Source of the DNA: Trachythela sp. YZ-2020
Lineage: Eukaryota; Cnidaria; Anthozoa; Malacalcyonacea; Clavulariidae
Reading direction: 5' to 3'
Length of the DNA stretch: 64,000 nucleotides
NCBI GenBank assembly: GCA_016169945.1
Contig: JADLSH010000334.1
Coordinates: 124,001-188,000, forward strand
Shown: positions 32,366-43,550 of the stretch, in pieces
How the letters are laid out: each line of letters opens with the position of its first letter
Numbering within the stretch: the stretch's first letter is position 1
The notes under the pieces: model-generated
What the model was told of the DNA's origin: nothing
What the model saw: only the letters and a program-made list of their open reading frames with translations
The model's database searches: none
Position numbers and translations under genes: made by a program

Positions 32366-32776
32366 ACATTTCCTGAAGAACATTACATCAAACGAGACAA
32401 GAATATAACTTAAAACAAGACAAGAACATACGGCGTATAATTTTTGTCTTCATTTTTACTCGAATCTTGAATTTAGCAATGTATTGAGATGCAAGTTTTG
32501 TGTTGAACTCTCTATATATTTCATATAGGATAAAGATGGTTGTCAAGCGGTAAAACTAAAAGGAAGCTGAGATTCGCACCTGACCACTGGAAGTTGGATT
32601 TGTACCATAAATTTTGGTGCTGGAAATGGGATTTGGCAAATTAATGCTTTGGGTGACTGCACGGATTCAGATAAGATTCTAGCTGGAAAAATGGGATTGA
32701 AAGAAACGTACCTCCCGCCCCGCCGCAAGATATGTACTCAAGTCGAGAGCTAACCAAGTTATAGCGTTGAGTTTAA

Positions 32777-33158
32777 GGTGGCTCACTACCTTTTTTTAGA
32801 AATGGAAGATTTCCGATTTAGATCCGAAATTTTCGACAATCATTATTTGTTGAAAAACAAAGAAAGTCACATTTGTATAAAATAATAACTTAAGTGTTTG
32901 AAATTTTTAAAAAAACATCCATAACTGCGTATAAACATCCATTCAATGTGGCGGATATTTTGGCTTTAAAGTGATTTAACTTGAAAATAACGTCGGTGGC
33001 CCCCATTTTTTATTTCATAAAATTCTTTCTTTGAGTTTAATCAAATATTTAAAAATATTCTGTCAGACTCTCTTTGTTTTTCAACAAATAATAATTGCCG
33101 AAAAATTCCGATCTAAATCGCAAATCTTCCATTATTTAGAAAAGTGTAGTGAGCCACC
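32777..33158. mobile_element. TTAA-flanked MITE with long inverted ends
   Basis: TTAA at 32,773-32,776 and 33,159-33,162. Inverted ends GGTGGCTCACTAC run about 110 bp with moderate divergence (ATGGAAGATTT, TTATTTGTTGAAAAACAAAGA). The GGTGG start after TTAA is shared with the transposase-bearing element at 48,934-52,463 and with a lone end at 34,862, so this may be a non-autonomous relative. Confidence 0.8.
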
Positions 33159-33404
33159 TTAAAGTATAAAAAGTCCTAAAGTTTCCTTTCTATTATTTTA
33201 TTATTGATTAAAATTTATTTTAAGACGCTAGCCTCATCAACTTGCGCTGGTTTCCACGAAGGGCGTCTATCTAAAATATGTATGCATGCAAAAAAAGGGG
33301 AAAAAAGAAATATTATGTACCCCATAACCCAACCCTATCCCAAGATATGTATAACCCCATTCTACACACTGTACAATTAAAAAAACCCGAGTAATAATGG
33401 CTGT

Positions 33405-33445
33405 TAAAAACTAGTTTCGACCAACTGGACCTCTTCAGCCTCCGC
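33405..33445 (-). ncRNA. candidate hammerhead core in a Penelope-like repeat
   Basis: Minus strand CTGAAGA, a wobble-containing stem II (GGTC/GGTC around CAGTT) and GAAA, followed by CTAG and TT. Stem I is not convincing next to the core, so this is a relic or a chance match in a repeat also present at 23,985. Confidence 0.35.
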
Positions 33446-33482
33446 CATATTGCCTCCGCTATATTGCCATACAGCATATGCC

Positions 33483-34578
33483 AGGGCCTTTTTAAATAAA
33501 TCGTTGGTGGGGAGTCCATCATCTAAAGGGGACGTAACAAGTAGGTGGTGTATTACAGGTGCGGGAAGGTGAAAGGGGGTCTGGGGAAAGGGGGTGGGGA
33601 AAGGTGAAGGTGAAAGGGGGTGATTTCCTGCATTTTCAGAGACAATTTTTGATATATCCCATCTAAACGGAGCCAGGCAGCTTCCCGCCTCCCCGCTTCC
33701 GACGGCCTTGATATGTGCGTGGCGAGGCGACTGTCATTACCTTAGCAGGCGGGCAGAATTTGGTTGCGGGCGAATGGAATTTCGTTTTGGGCGAGTGGAA
33801 GCACCAACAGAAATACAGATTACAGAATTGCTAAAAAATCAAAATAACATCAAGCGAAGGCTGCATGTCTGAGAGAATCCACTCAAATTTGATGTGTTTT
33901 AAACTATTTTAAAACCAAATTTTCAATCAATATGAAGAAGATGTGTTTACAAGTAACGATATTGATGGATAATTACGTGAAAAGCGAAGAGAAAGTTGCC
34001 CGAAAGTGTATCATGAGTCAACCGATGCGGTGATGCCACAAATATGAAGTGAAATTAGTGAATGAACCCTGAGCAGTTTACTCGAGAATACAGCCATTTC
34101 TTGTGGTAAATGAATACTCTCCCTGACAAACATGGTATGATAAGAAGTTAAAAGAGCATTTCGTAGATATTATCTTGCTCAATAGTCATGGAGACTATGG
34201 AGTAATATTTAACAATCGTAAATGTGTGTTGCTGACCGAGCAATGCATTGCCCCAGACTGCAGAGTATGGCACTTTTCAACAAGATCTTGGATGCGCAAT
34301 CAACCTAAAATTTCTCAGGTGCACATTCTCAGGTGCGCCTTGAAATGCATATGCGGGGTGCCTGTGCACAAAGGAAAATGAAAGGAAAAAATTTCATGCA
34401 AGATCAAATTTGCAAAAAAGAAATTCATGCAGTGCAAAGTAAATCATTCTGTCTACAGGGGATAGACTAAAAAGCTCTCACTAAAATGCAGGAAATCAAG
34501 CGACAGAGAATCAAGAATTCAAACATTTTCTGGGGGAGGACCCCCAGACCCCCTAGGTCCCTTTACATTAAGGCCCTG
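33483..34578. mobile_element. composite hAT-like element (two inverted right ends)
   Basis: Starts CAGGGCCTTTTTAAA and ends TTAAGGCCCTG. Both termini match the right end of the hAT MITE at 14,758-15,136, in opposite orientation, and enclose about 800 bp not seen elsewhere. No matching 8-bp flanks were found. Confidence 0.5.
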
Positions 34579-34857
34579 TTATTCCATGCATGCCTGCTTT
34601 ATTTGCTCATGTTCCAAATTGCAATCAGAGCTTTCAATTTTAGTGCGAAAATATTTATACAAAGCCAAAGCAGCCATAGAAAATATCGTGCATGGGAAAA
34701 AAGTCCTCCCCTTCATCACTTTTCTAATGTTTGCCCCTAAGCGCGCCATTGTTATTGCATTAATTTATCTTGGGTGTGCCGCTGCCATAATCTGCAGCCT
34801 GGGCATTGCCAATGCTCCGTAGCTATCAAGTATTCAAGGATTTCAATGATGTTTATC

Positions 34858-35490
34858 AGCTTAAGGTGGCTCCCTACAGTTGGGCTTATTTTCCTAACAT
34901 CTCTAAAATAAAGGCCTATTCACGCTGATCATGCATTTTTTTTCTACTCGGCAGCAATATTCCACATCTATGGAATATTTAGAACTTGGTTTTGACAATG
35001 TCAGTGTTGCCATGGCAACATGAAGACAACATTTAACATGCTAATTATTTGCATAAATTGTCTGTAAGTCGGTGACGTATCTTTTTTATTTCATATATCA
35101 ATAGAGCATGATGTTCTGCAACTATTGTGAAAGTTTAATAAAATATTTAGTGTGTGATTTTTTAAAAAAGCCAAAATTTTATTACAACATTTCCACACTA
35201 GAGATTTTTTTTATAATTGAAATATATAAAATTTACCAAAAGTAAAATTTGTGGTAAAAATTTGAAGATAGATCACCAATGAAACTAACGAGTAAAACGC
35301 ATATAAAGGTGAAAAATTGGGTAACAAATAGCCTCCTCCGGTTCACGAAATTTGAACCGTCAATCTTAGACGTCTCACAAAACGTTTCGAAATTATCATA
35401 AAACTTCAACTGTTTTTTTAATAGTATTTTATACTATGAAGTTTTTGATAAAATATTTTGTTTCTTATTCTATATAACACATTTAAATTA
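34858..35490. other. lone TTAA element end and anonymous sequence
   Basis: TTAAGGTGGCTCCCTAC at 34,861-34,877 looks like one terminus of a TTAA-type element; its partner was not found. The rest is AT-rich and featureless. Confidence 0.4.
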
Positions 35491-35496
35491 CATTGC

Positions 35497-35691
35497 GTCT
35501 ACTGTAAGTGGGGCCACTTAGACAACACTAACCAATCACATTGCAAAACGAAAACAAAGAAATCCAATCAGACTACAACTTGCCAATCATTATTGATTGC
35601 TATTACAACACACTGTTTATTGATTTTTTCTATTTTTGTCCTGCAATGTCATTGGTTAGTGTTGTTGTAAGTGGCCCCACTTACAGTAGAC
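35497..35691. mobile_element. inverted-repeat MITE
   Basis: Arms of about 45 bp: GTCTACTGTAAGTGG...AACACTAACCAAT, mirrored at the right end, around an AT-rich centre of about 100 bp. No clear target duplication. Confidence 0.7.
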
Positions 35692-36094
35692 AAACTGTAA
35701 TACTAAAACAATTATTAAGACTAGAAGTTAATATCGCAAGTGAAGTGCTGCCTTGAGAAAACAAGTTTTTTGAATCGGGCAAATAAACTTGACATAACGT
35801 CTCAAACATGGGTTTCAGGGAGGGCAGGCGTTCTCAATTTTCAGGAGTAACACAATGTTTGAAATTGGGCTTTCCTTTGAAACAAGTACAACCTATTGTG
35901 GTCTATCCAATTTCAAAGGTTCACTTTTTTATTATACACCCTATATTGTATAAAAGTCATTAAAAGGGACAATATAAGTTCTGCAAGTTGTAGCATACAA
36001 TATAATTCTGAAATTGTTTCCTTATATTTAAATATTACACTATCAAAACTATTTTAATCTATCACTTATCATAAATATTGGCAGAGTCGACAAT

Positions 36095-36480
36095 GTTGAT
36101 AATTCAGTTGTAAATCACTACTAAGAGCATCTTCCAAAGTGTAGTAAGGATCATTGGTAGTTTCCATAAATAAATCCCCAGCTAATGGGTCACTGTATTC
36201 TAAATGATACGTGCTATCAAAAATTGAAACTTAACCATTTCTGGCACATCAGTTAAAAGCAAATAACTTTTATTAATTGATCTGCTAATAAAAGTATAAA
36301 GATTATCTCCAACACATAGTATGTTATTCAAAAGTGAAGAGTCCCAACAATTAACATTTGTTATATAATTATGTATTATAGCAGTCAAGGACATTGCTAC
36401 ACATTGTTTACCAGCATTTTGCCCAAATGTCATTGTATCACCTTGGCTTAAATTGGCACATATTGTTTTTGTTGGGTCAA
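36095..36480 (-). pseudogene. cysteine-protease-like fragment (OTU/large-tegument-type family)
   Basis: On the minus strand: SQGDTMTFGQNAGKQCVAMS, then CWDSSLLNNILCVGDNLY and YLLLTDVPE. After a frame change at an A-run (about 36,222) it continues STYHLEYSDPLAGD...PYYTLEDAL. GKQCVAMS resembles the catalytic-cysteine segment of a family of OTU/deubiquitinase-like domains found in metazoan mobile elements. The histidine/aspartate half and the rest of the protein are not seen. A 2A motif lies just upstream, one frame away. Family placement is from memory of pattern and is tentative. Confidence 0.5.
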
Positions 36481-36504
36481 CAAGACAACAACATGAAATA
36501 TTGT

Positions 36505-36531
36505 TGGTCCTGGATTTTCCTCAACATCATT
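36505..36531 (-). promoter_or_regulatory. 2A-type ribosome-skipping motif
   Basis: Minus-strand frame reads CLTANDVEENPGPT, matching the DVExNPGP consensus. In known 2A sequences the ribosome releases the upstream chain at the Gly-Pro step and continues. Here the motif precedes the protease-like ORF, as leader 2A motifs do in some non-LTR retrotransposons and animal proteins. The two are now out of frame by one indel between 36,433 and 36,505. Confidence 0.7.
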
Positions 36532-37004
36532 GGCAGTGAGACATACACATTGTTGCATGGCATTTGATTAACTAATACAATCATTTCACTTCCAGTTTCA
36601 ATACATTTTGCATTTGCTGGCAAAAAGAGTATGCTACAAGCACAATGGCTTTGTTTGGTTAGTTTTAGCAAACACAATGGCTTGCTTAGTTTGTTTACAA
36701 GGACCATGCACTCGTTTTGTTTTGTTTAATGAGGACCACACACTCGTTTCATTTGATTTTGTAATTGAAATATCCAATCGTTGGATATGAATGTCTGATC
36801 ATATCAGAAAGACTGATATATGTTGAACATTGACTACCAATAGATTCTTCACTTGTTCAGTGTCTAAAATGGAAAAAAAGAAAAAAAAGTTTAATTTATT
36901 TGCCTGAATTTAAAATCCCAAAGTATATTCACCTAACATTTGGTGGATAATCCAAGTGAGTAGATATATACACAATTTAAGACCTAACCAGGAACGGTTG
37001 TGAA

Positions 37005-37085
37005 AATGCAACACTAGGTCCTCTGGCAGGAATTGAACCCACGGCCCTGCGATTCCGGTGCAGCATAAGTTAACATTTAATATGT
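37005..37085 (-). repeat. SINE-like tRNA-derived fragment
   Basis: Minus strand GGGCCGTGGGTTCAATTCC contains a B box (GGTTCAATTCC). No complete tRNA fold is visible. Confidence 0.45.
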
Positions 37086-37660
37086 AAATGTATGTAATTT
37101 ACAATCCAGTTCAATCCTCCCATGATTTTGAACATCCAGACGTGCAGGTTTTCTGCATTTCTGCCTTAGTTTAAATTGTAAATTACAGCATCTGTTAGCA
37201 TGCTCAATGAGAATACCCATTTTATAATAAAGCAAGTGCAATATAAACTAAATTTAACTAAAGGATGCGTTATTTTTGAACGAGTTTGAGTAAATTTGTG
37301 GTCTTATATTACCGTAATGTATAAATTATACATTTAATATAAATATTTAATATCAGTATCTACTAATAATTTGACTCTTTGTACAGCGTAAATCATAACA
37401 AAACCAAAATATTACTTTTAAAATAAATAAAATCCACCATGTTAGTCAACATACCTTTACTAAACCGCTTTATTTCTTGACAAAAACTTAGATATATGAC
37501 CATATAAAATGCATTCACTAGTCACTTTTGGACCTCACTGTAAACACGCTACTTTACTGCTTGGAGACCACAAAATTACATCGCTCATGCGGTGTTTTCG
37601 AGTTCCGACACAGTTATTTGATCCTACTCGGATTGTTTTCGTAAAATCGCTGTGTATGCC
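37086..37660. other. no gene recognised; flank of the BEL/Pao element
   Basis: AT-rich sequence with short frames only. Confidence 0.5.
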
Positions 37661-37662
37661 AT

Positions 37663-37920
37663 TATACCAAAGTTGTCCTCGATATACAATTCCTCACTCT
37701 TGATTTTAAATATTTATTATAAAGTACGAAAATATAATACTGTATTCACTTGTCTCAAAAACCTTGTCAAAACCCTAGTCAAAACTTATCTCTCCCACCG
37801 TCTCTTGTACAATAACAACATTAGTGACATGCAATTATACCATATATGGTTATGTTACTTACTAACTCTAAATATAGCTATTAGCCATTATATCTAATAC
37901 GGTTCAGAGTTCATCACACA
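37663..37920 (-). repeat. 3' LTR of the BEL/Pao element
   Basis: 258 bp, identical to 43,293-43,550. Minus-strand start TGTGTGATGAACTC. Ends lack the TG...CA symmetry at the far side. Confidence 0.95.
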
Positions 37921-37930
37921 CTCCCCTAAC
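37921..37930 (-). promoter_or_regulatory. polypurine tract of the BEL/Pao element
   Basis: GTTAGGGGAG immediately upstream of the 3' LTR on the coding strand, the usual plus-strand primer position. Confidence 0.7.
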
Positions 37931-37989
37931 AAATTTAAACGAATTATAAATTTTTAACAACAATTCTACACAGTTACATTTACTTCCCT

Positions 37990-38400
37990 TTAATCGTCCT
38001 TCAACTGTTCTCTGATGTTAACTTTCGCGATCTTTGCTGCTTTCCGTTCTGGTCTTTCCTTTAATTTTCCCTCATTTTCTTCAGTAGTACTTTTGTTGTG
38101 TCTTCCTTGATCTTCCTTAACCACGCTCCTTATCTCCAAAGGACATACTAGCTGAACAGGTCGTTCCAAATAGTTACCTTTGTGTAAGACAATAACTCCT
38201 CTGATTACACCGTCCTTTCCTGTCACGTACTTCACAACTTTACCTTTCATCCACCGTCCTCGGTTCTTTTCGTCTCCAACGATCAATACGATTTCCCCAA
38301 TCTCTGGAACAGGAGATGTGCTTTTATTTACACGATGATACTCCATTAATCCATGTATATATTCCCGTTGCCATCTCGACCACGCGTGTTGTCTTGCCAC
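37990..38400 (-). CDS. BEL/Pao Pol C-terminus (DUF5641-like)
   Basis: A 136-residue frame continuing Pol in another frame: [14 protein letters not shown], then [18 protein letters not shown] and VCPLEIR. This is the domain that follows integrase in BEL/Pao polyproteins and helps bind nucleic acid or chromatin. It joins the main Pol frame at about 38,400, where a one-base change separates them. Confidence 0.85.
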   Translation of the reverse strand: MARQHAWSRWQREYIHGLMEYHRVNKSTSPVPEIGEIVLIVGDEKNRGRWMKGKVVKYVTGKDGVIRGVIVLHKGNYLERPVQLVCPLEIRSVVKEDQGRHNKSTTEENEGKLKERPERKAAKIAKVNIREQLKDD

Positions 38401-41400
38401 ATAATAAGACGTTTGTATAGACTACCAACTTCGTTTTCATCTTCCTCGCTTAATTCTCCCAATGCATACGAATTCTGTCCCCAGAGTATAGTGTTGGGTG
38501 TTAGGATTTGCTCCTCTTCTTGACTGCTTTCGACGTAGGTAAGTGGGCGATTATTTAAATGCCTCTCGATATCTAATATCACCGTCTCTAACTGATTGAA
38601 AAACAGGTGTGTTTTTCCCAGAGTTTTGTAAAGTGTTGTTTTGATTTCTCTAATTAGCCGTTCATATAGTCCTCCCCACCATGGGGACTTTGCCAGATTG
38701 AAAGTCCAGTGTATACTCTGAGTCGCTAAATAATCGTGCAGACGCTCACTTCTTCTGATTTGTTTTATCCATTTCGACGTTGCTACAAACGTAGTGGCGT
38801 TGTCCGATATAATACGATTTGGTCTCGTTTTCCTTGTAATAAACGCGTTCAACCTTTCTTGAAACTCTTCTGCTGTCTGCGATTTAGCCAGCTCTAAATG
38901 AACTGCTCGCGATGTGCCACACGTAAATATGATTACATAACATTTTCCTTCTTCTTTCTTTGTGACCTTATACAGTAAAGGACCAGCAAAGTCTATTCCC
39001 GTGGTTTCACACGGTCTCCCAGGCATTGTGCGGAATTCGGGCAGTTGTGACGTCGCTTGAGCTGAAAAAGGCTTTGTCGAGAAAACTTTGCAAACGTTGC
39101 AGTTCCCTATTACCTTTTTAACTTTCGATCTTAGCTGTGGTATCCACCAGTCTTCTCGGATTAATGACATTGTACTCGCTACTCCCAGATGCATGGCTTT
39201 TTCATGTGAATGCTGTATAAGTTTCTCCACGAATCTTCCTCCATTCAGATAAGTTGGTTGATAGCCGGAAATCCTTCCTCGGCACTTTAGAATGTCCGTC
39301 TCCTCATCTTGCACAAATCTCCAACCGGGACTCTCTAACGTATTGGGCGTGTTGCTCTGGACTTTCTTCACCCAGTGATTTCTTGCATTTTCAATTTCGT
39401 CTGCTTGTAGCGGTCCGTTCTTTCGTTTCGATTTTCGCCCTTTCGCTAAACAGTTGTACTTAAATCTCAAGCACCAAGCCGTTACTCGTAGTGTTCTCCA
39501 ATATGAACGCCGTTCCAATAACGAATCCCATTCATCAGGTTCCTTCTCTATCACTTGGAATACTGATTCTTTCAACGGTTTACTCTCTATGCTAACGTCT
39601 TTGCCACAGTTGAGAATTGGTTGTACCGGTTGTTTCTCTTCATCTAGCAGCCAATCTGGACCATGAAACCATCCATTACTTTCCATACGATTAATGCTTG
39701 CACCTCGACTTCCCAAATCAGCTACATTCTCTTTCGATGGGCAATATTTCCACTTGATATCAAGTTCACTTGTTATGGACGCAATTTTCCTTACTCGGTT
39801 CGCGACAAACGTTTTCCATGATCTAGCTGGATTTAAGATCCAAAAGAGTGCCACTGTGCTGTCCATCCATATGGTTATTGAGCCTATTGGTAGTTGTTTC
39901 AACGCTTTACACACGTTCTTTGCCATATTCGCAGCCATTTGACCACCGATTAGCTCTAATCTCGGGATTGACGTGTTTCTCTTTGATATTCGTGCTTTGG
40001 CTGTCAACAACCCTTTCACCGTCCCAGTTGAATGTTCGATAACTGCAATTGTTAGACACGAACACGCCAGATTGCTTGCGTCAGCGAAAATATGAAGATG
40101 AACCTGCTTGATCTTTCGAATACCCTTGGCGATACTTCTGGGAATTTTAACAGTTCGTAACTGTCTTGTCCACTTTAGCCAGTCTCGTTCTAAAGGCTTT
40201 GAAATCTCCGCGTCCCAGCTCTTTGTCTCGTCACATGCTTCACGATAAATTCTTTTACCTTCTGCCATTGTTGGTGATACTATGCCTAAAGGGTCATAAA
40301 CTTTTCCGAGGTGACTCACAATAGATTTCTTCGTAACTTTCGCTCCTTCAGGGTATTCCAGTGCCGAAATATACAACTCGTCTTCTTTCTTGTCCCATGC
40401 AAGTCCAAGAATTTTTGAAGGATTCGGCATGTCTTCACTTTCTAACGATTCCATGTTGGATTCCCACTTATGAATCGGTAGTTTGGCACCTTCTAAGATT
40501 TCTGTAGCCTCGACTTTGAACTTCTCTAATTCTGATACATCGCTTCCGATTTGCATTATATTGTCAACGTAGGTGTTATCTTTCAAAGTCTGTACCGTGT
40601 CTTTGACTTCCTCAGACTGTAGATCCAAATGATGCTGCATGGTCGCGCCAAGCATGAATGGGCTTGATTCGACTCCAAACGGAATTCTGGTAAACCGAAA
40701 ATGTTTCTCAATACCATTGACGTTATATATAAATCTGAAGGCATCGCGGTCTTCTTCGTTTAACCCGATTTGTAAAAAAGCCTTTTGGATATCTGCGATA
40801 ATCAATTGTGGGGCCATTCTTGCTCGTATCAAAATGTCCCAAAGCATTGGTTGTAGTGGGGGCCCCGTAAACATACATTCATTCACGCTGTTGGCGGTCG
40901 GATTTGGTTTCGCACTGGCGTCAAAGACCATTCTTACTTTTGTGCTTGTTGCCTCCTCTCTGACGACAGGTTTGTTGGGCATGTAGTATATTCGTTCACC
41001 ACTCGGTTTCTCTGGTGCACTTTCAATGATACCTAATTCTAGCTGCTCCTCAATAATCGCATCATAATCATTCTTTAACTTCTCATCTCGCTCGATCTTT
41101 TTGCAAACATTAGCTAATCGCTTTCGACTTGGTTCCAGATTGTTATTTGGCAAACACTGTCCTGGAATCCATGGTACTTTGACTTGATATCTACCATCAT
41201 CAGCCCGAGTTATGTTCTCTTTAAACTCATGATAAACATCCAGTTGGTCGTTCTCCCCTGTATCTTCAACTCCAAGTACATCCAGTGTATACAATTGCTC
41301 GTAGTCATTTGATTCTCTTGTAAACATACATACATTGTTCGAAATATCTCCGCCATGAACAATCCAACCAAACGAAGTACCTTCAACTATAGGATCGCCA

Positions 41401-41996
41401 TCTTTCCCTTTGTAGATTTCTTCTGTCTTAATCTTGCAGAAGGTGCTGTCACCTAAGATCATGTGTATTGGGTATTCACCATTTGTTGTCATGTAAAACC
41501 TTTTATCCTTTGTGTGATCATAATTCTGTTTAAGTTTGTTCATGTCCGGTCTTTTTACTGTTGTGAAATATTCCATTGTAGACCCGGCTAGCTCTATCTC
41601 TTCCTTGGTTGATCCGTCTAATGATCCGATTGTTACATTGTAAATAGGCATGGACTGTCTTTTTGCTCCATTAATGGTGATGATTTCTTTCGATTCATGT
41701 CGTGCTGCAGAAATTTGAAGCTTCTTTACTGCTTCCTTTGAAATAAAATTCCTGCCAGATCCTGTGTCCAAAAAGGCCCAGAAAACGTCTCCGTCCACCT
41801 TAACTGGGATTATGGGGGGTAATGTAATCTCCTCTGTTGCTGTTGAATAGCCCGTTAATACTGTACCGTCGCTTTTCTTCTCTTTCTGATCATGTAAACT
41901 GGTATGATGTTTCTCCCACAGTGATAGCACCACGACTCCGACAATGTCTAGCCCTATGTCCCGGGCTACCACAATTGAAGCATAAATTGTTCTCAC
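38346..41996 (-). CDS. pol: BEL/Pao Pol: protease, RT, RNase H, integrase
   Basis: A 1,216-residue frame. Aspartic protease with DTGS at about 77-80; RT with the first aspartate at ADIQKAF (about 401-407) and YVDN at 476-479, a BEL/Pao variant of YxDD; RNase H with FADAS (about 637-641) and WMDST (about 710); integrase with an HHCC zinc region ([10 protein letters not shown]...CNVCK, about 929-969) and a DDE core (D at about 1002 and 1065, E at about 1112). The first 30 or so residues are not native: they are the zinc-knuckle region read in another frame. Apart from the end shifts the frame is fully open, which supports recent activity. Confidence 0.95.
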   Translation of the reverse strand: MRTIYASIVVARDIGLDIVGVVVLSLWEKHHTSLHDQKEKKSDGTVLTGYSTATEEITLPPIIPVKVDGDVFWAFLDTGSGRNFISKEAVKKLQISAARHESKEIITINGAKRQSMPIYNVTIGSLDGSTKEEIELAGSTMEYFTTVKRPDMNKLKQNYDHTKDKRFYMTTNGEYPIHMILGDSTFCKIKTEEIYKGKDGDPIVEGTSFGWIVHGGDISNNVCMFTRESNDYEQLYTLDVLGVEDTGENDQLDVYHEFKENITRADDGRYQVKVPWIPGQCLPNNNLEPSRKRLANVCKKIERDEKLKNDYDAIIEEQLELGIIESAPEKPSGERIYYMPNKPVVREEATSTKVRMVFDASAKPNPTANSVNECMFTGPPLQPMLWDILIRARMAPQLIIADIQKAFLQIGLNEEDRDAFRFIYNVNGIEKHFRFTRIPFGVESSPFMLGATMQHHLDLQSEEVKDTVQTLKDNTYVDNIMQIGSDVSELEKFKVEATEILEGAKLPIHKWESNMESLESEDMPNPSKILGLAWDKKEDELYISALEYPEGAKVTKKSIVSHLGKVYDPLGIVSPTMAEGKRIYREACDETKSWDAEISKPLERDWLKWTRQLRTVKIPRSIAKGIRKIKQVHLHIFADASNLACSCLTIAVIEHSTGTVKGLLTAKARISKRNTSIPRLELIGGQMAANMAKNVCKALKQLPIGSITIWMDSTVALFWILNPARSWKTFVANRVRKIASITSELDIKWKYCPSKENVADLGSRGASINRMESNGWFHGPDWLLDEEKQPVQPILNCGKDVSIESKPLKESVFQVIEKEPDEWDSLLERRSYWRTLRVTAWCLRFKYNCLAKGRKSKRKNGPLQADEIENARNHWVKKVQSNTPNTLESPGWRFVQDEETDILKCRGRISGYQPTYLNGGRFVEKLIQHSHEKAMHLGVASTMSLIREDWWIPQLRSKVKKVIGNCNVCKVFSTKPFSAQATSQLPEFRTMPGRPCETTGIDFAGPLLYKVTKKEEGKCYVIIFTCGTSRAVHLELAKSQTAEEFQERLNAFITRKTRPNRIISDNATTFVATSKWIKQIRRSERLHDYLATQSIHWTFNLAKSPWWGGLYERLIREIKTTLYKTLGKTHLFFNQLETVILDIERHLNNRPLTYVESSQEEEQILTPNTILWGQNSYALGELSEEDENEVGSLYKRLIMWQDNTRGRDGNGNIYMD

Positions 41997-42072
41997 CGAA
42001 GTAAGCCTTTCTTTGAGCTGTGGTTACATACGACTTGCACATATCACTCCAGTGTTCAGCTTTACAGAACAT
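41890..42072 (-). CDS. BEL/Pao Gag zinc-knuckle segment
   Basis: Contains CMFCKAEHWSDMC and [14 protein letters not shown], two CCHC-type zinc knuckles that bind the element RNA. It overlaps the ends of the Gag and Pol frames and lies in a third frame, so two small indels separate it from its neighbours. Confidence 0.85.
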   Translation of the reverse strand: MFCKAEHWSDMCKSYVTTAQRKAYFGENNLCFNCGSPGHRARHCRSRGAITVGETSYQFT

Positions 42073-43189
42073 ACAACAAGGTGTCTTTTTCCTCTTTCGT
42101 TCTCTTTACCTCCTTTACGTGCAAACAGGTTTTCTCTCTGCGTCTTGGGTCACCTGTGGATTTATCTTCTTCGGTTTTGTTTCTTCGTAACCATTTTTGC
42201 AGGCTATCAATTAAGTTCTCCATTTTCCATTCCTCCCAATCTTCATCAGTCCTTACCAAGTCTGACTTCACATTTGGCAACTTATTAATAGTACACATCA
42301 CAAATCCATCTAATTTCTCATGTTCATCGAGAGTCTGTAGGGCATCATAGTTCTTGGTCAAACGTTCGTAGAAATCCAAGATCTTTTCATAAGAGGACCC
42401 TCGTACTGTGGGTAAATTTACTACTTCATCAATATGTGCATTCACAACCAACTTTGTTTGACCGTACTCCTTTTTGAGTCGTTCCCATGCAGTTTTATAG
42501 CCAATCGAGCTCGGTTTGAGATTTGAGATCTTATCCCTGACTTTTCCACTCACCATTTCAAGCAAATAGCCAAACTTTTCCTCATCACTGATTGGCTTAG
42601 AATCGACTTGTGTAATAAACATATTCTCAAACCTTACCCAGTCTGCTGTTGTACCATTAAATTGTGTTATTTTCAATTTAGGAAGTTTAGCTAGAGTTGA
42701 TCGTGCAGCCTTTTCCATTTCTAGCTTCTTTTCCTTCATTCTAAGCTCTGCTTGTAATTTTTCTTCGAGCATTTGCCTCTCTTGTTCTCGAATTACTTCC
42801 CTGTTATGCTCTTCTTCGATACGTTTCGCTTCTCGTCGCTTATTTTCCTCTTCAGCGGCAATATTTGCTTGTGTTTTAGCCAGAAAATCAGACAGTTTGT
42901 TCATTTCATTTACCCATGGCAAATATCTATCTCTTACTTCTTTCTTCCATTGTCGAATTTCCCGTGATGTATTTTTTCCCAGCTCAACTTTCGTTTCTTG
43001 AGCGGTCGAAACAAGGCTATATATTTCATCCAAAATCGCCTTTGTACGCTTGTTTACTGTATCGATTTCCTTCAGATCTTTCTCTTCGATAAGCTCGTCG
43101 GTTTGTTCCAAATAATACTTTAACTTTTCTATTTCTTTGTTGATTTTATTCTCGATTTGTTGCTCGCTTTGTGATTCCGAGTCGCTCAT
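42062..43189 (-). CDS. gag: BEL/Pao Gag
   Basis: A 375-residue frame starting MSDSESQSEQ, with a long charged coiled-coil (about 60-160, Lys/Glu-rich) and then a DUF1759-like Gag core (KLPKLKITQFNG, WVRFENMF, KFGYLLEMV, AWERLKKEYG). This forms the particle that packages the RNA. The native reading should run on into the zinc knuckles. The stop at 42,062 follows a five-A run (42,086-42,090) where the frame changes. Confidence 0.9.
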   Translation of the reverse strand: MSDSESQSEQQIENKINKEIEKLKYYLEQTDELIEEKDLKEIDTVNKRTKAILDEIYSLVSTAQETKVELGKNTSREIRQWKKEVRDRYLPWVNEMNKLSDFLAKTQANIAAEEENKRREAKRIEEEHNREVIREQERQMLEEKLQAELRMKEKKLEMEKAARSTLAKLPKLKITQFNGTTADWVRFENMFITQVDSKPISDEEKFGYLLEMVSGKVRDKISNLKPSSIGYKTAWERLKKEYGQTKLVVNAHIDEVVNLPTVRGSSYEKILDFYERLTKNYDALQTLDEHEKLDGFVMCTINKLPNVKSDLVRTDEDWEEWKMENLIDSLQKWLRRNKTEEDKSTGDPRRREKTCLHVKEVKRTKEEKDTLLYVL

Positions 43190-43271
43190 TTTAACGCTGT
43201 AATATTGTCGTAAATATAATTGTAAATTTGTCGAAATTCCCCGTAAAATATCACTTGTTTCCCATGTTTAC

Positions 43272-43289
43272 ATCCTGGTCACGGCACCA
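43272..43289 (-). promoter_or_regulatory. primer-binding site of the BEL/Pao element
   Basis: TGGTGCCGTGACCAGGAT, three bases inside the 5' LTR. The leading TGG matches the CCA end of a priming tRNA; the tRNA identity was not determined. Confidence 0.75.
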
Positions 43290-43292
43290 CTA

Positions 43293-43550
43293 TATACCAA
43301 AGTTGTCCTCGATATACAATTCCTCACTCTTGATTTTAAATATTTATTATAAAGTACGAAAATATAATACTGTATTCACTTGTCTCAAAAACCTTGTCAA
43401 AACCCTAGTCAAAACTTATCTCTCCCACCGTCTCTTGTACAATAACAACATTAGTGACATGCAATTATACCATATATGGTTATGTTACTTACTAACTCTA
43501 AATATAGCTATTAGCCATTATATCTAATACGGTTCAGAGTTCATCACACA
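43293..43550 (-). repeat. 5' LTR of the BEL/Pao element
   Basis: Identical to 37,663-37,920. Carries the element's promoter. Confidence 0.95.

Larger units (their letters stand above)
37663..43550 (-). mobile_element. BEL/Pao LTR retrotransposon, 5.9 kb
   Basis: Transcribed on the minus strand from the right LTR. Order: 5' LTR, primer-binding site, Gag, zinc knuckle, protease, RT, RNase H, integrase, DUF5641-like C-terminus, polypurine tract, 3' LTR. The two 258-bp LTRs show no difference on base-by-base reading, so insertion is recent. Coding is interrupted by frame changes near 42,086-42,090, 41,910-41,931 and 38,401-38,407, each at a short homopolymer or doublet. The 5 bases outside the LTRs (gccat and attct) do not match, so no target duplication is evident. 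Confidence 0.95.

Noticed and set aside
39254..40986. Several plus-strand frames of 64-115 residues across the BEL/Pao region
   Set aside because: Shadows of the 1,216-residue Pol frame on the other strand.
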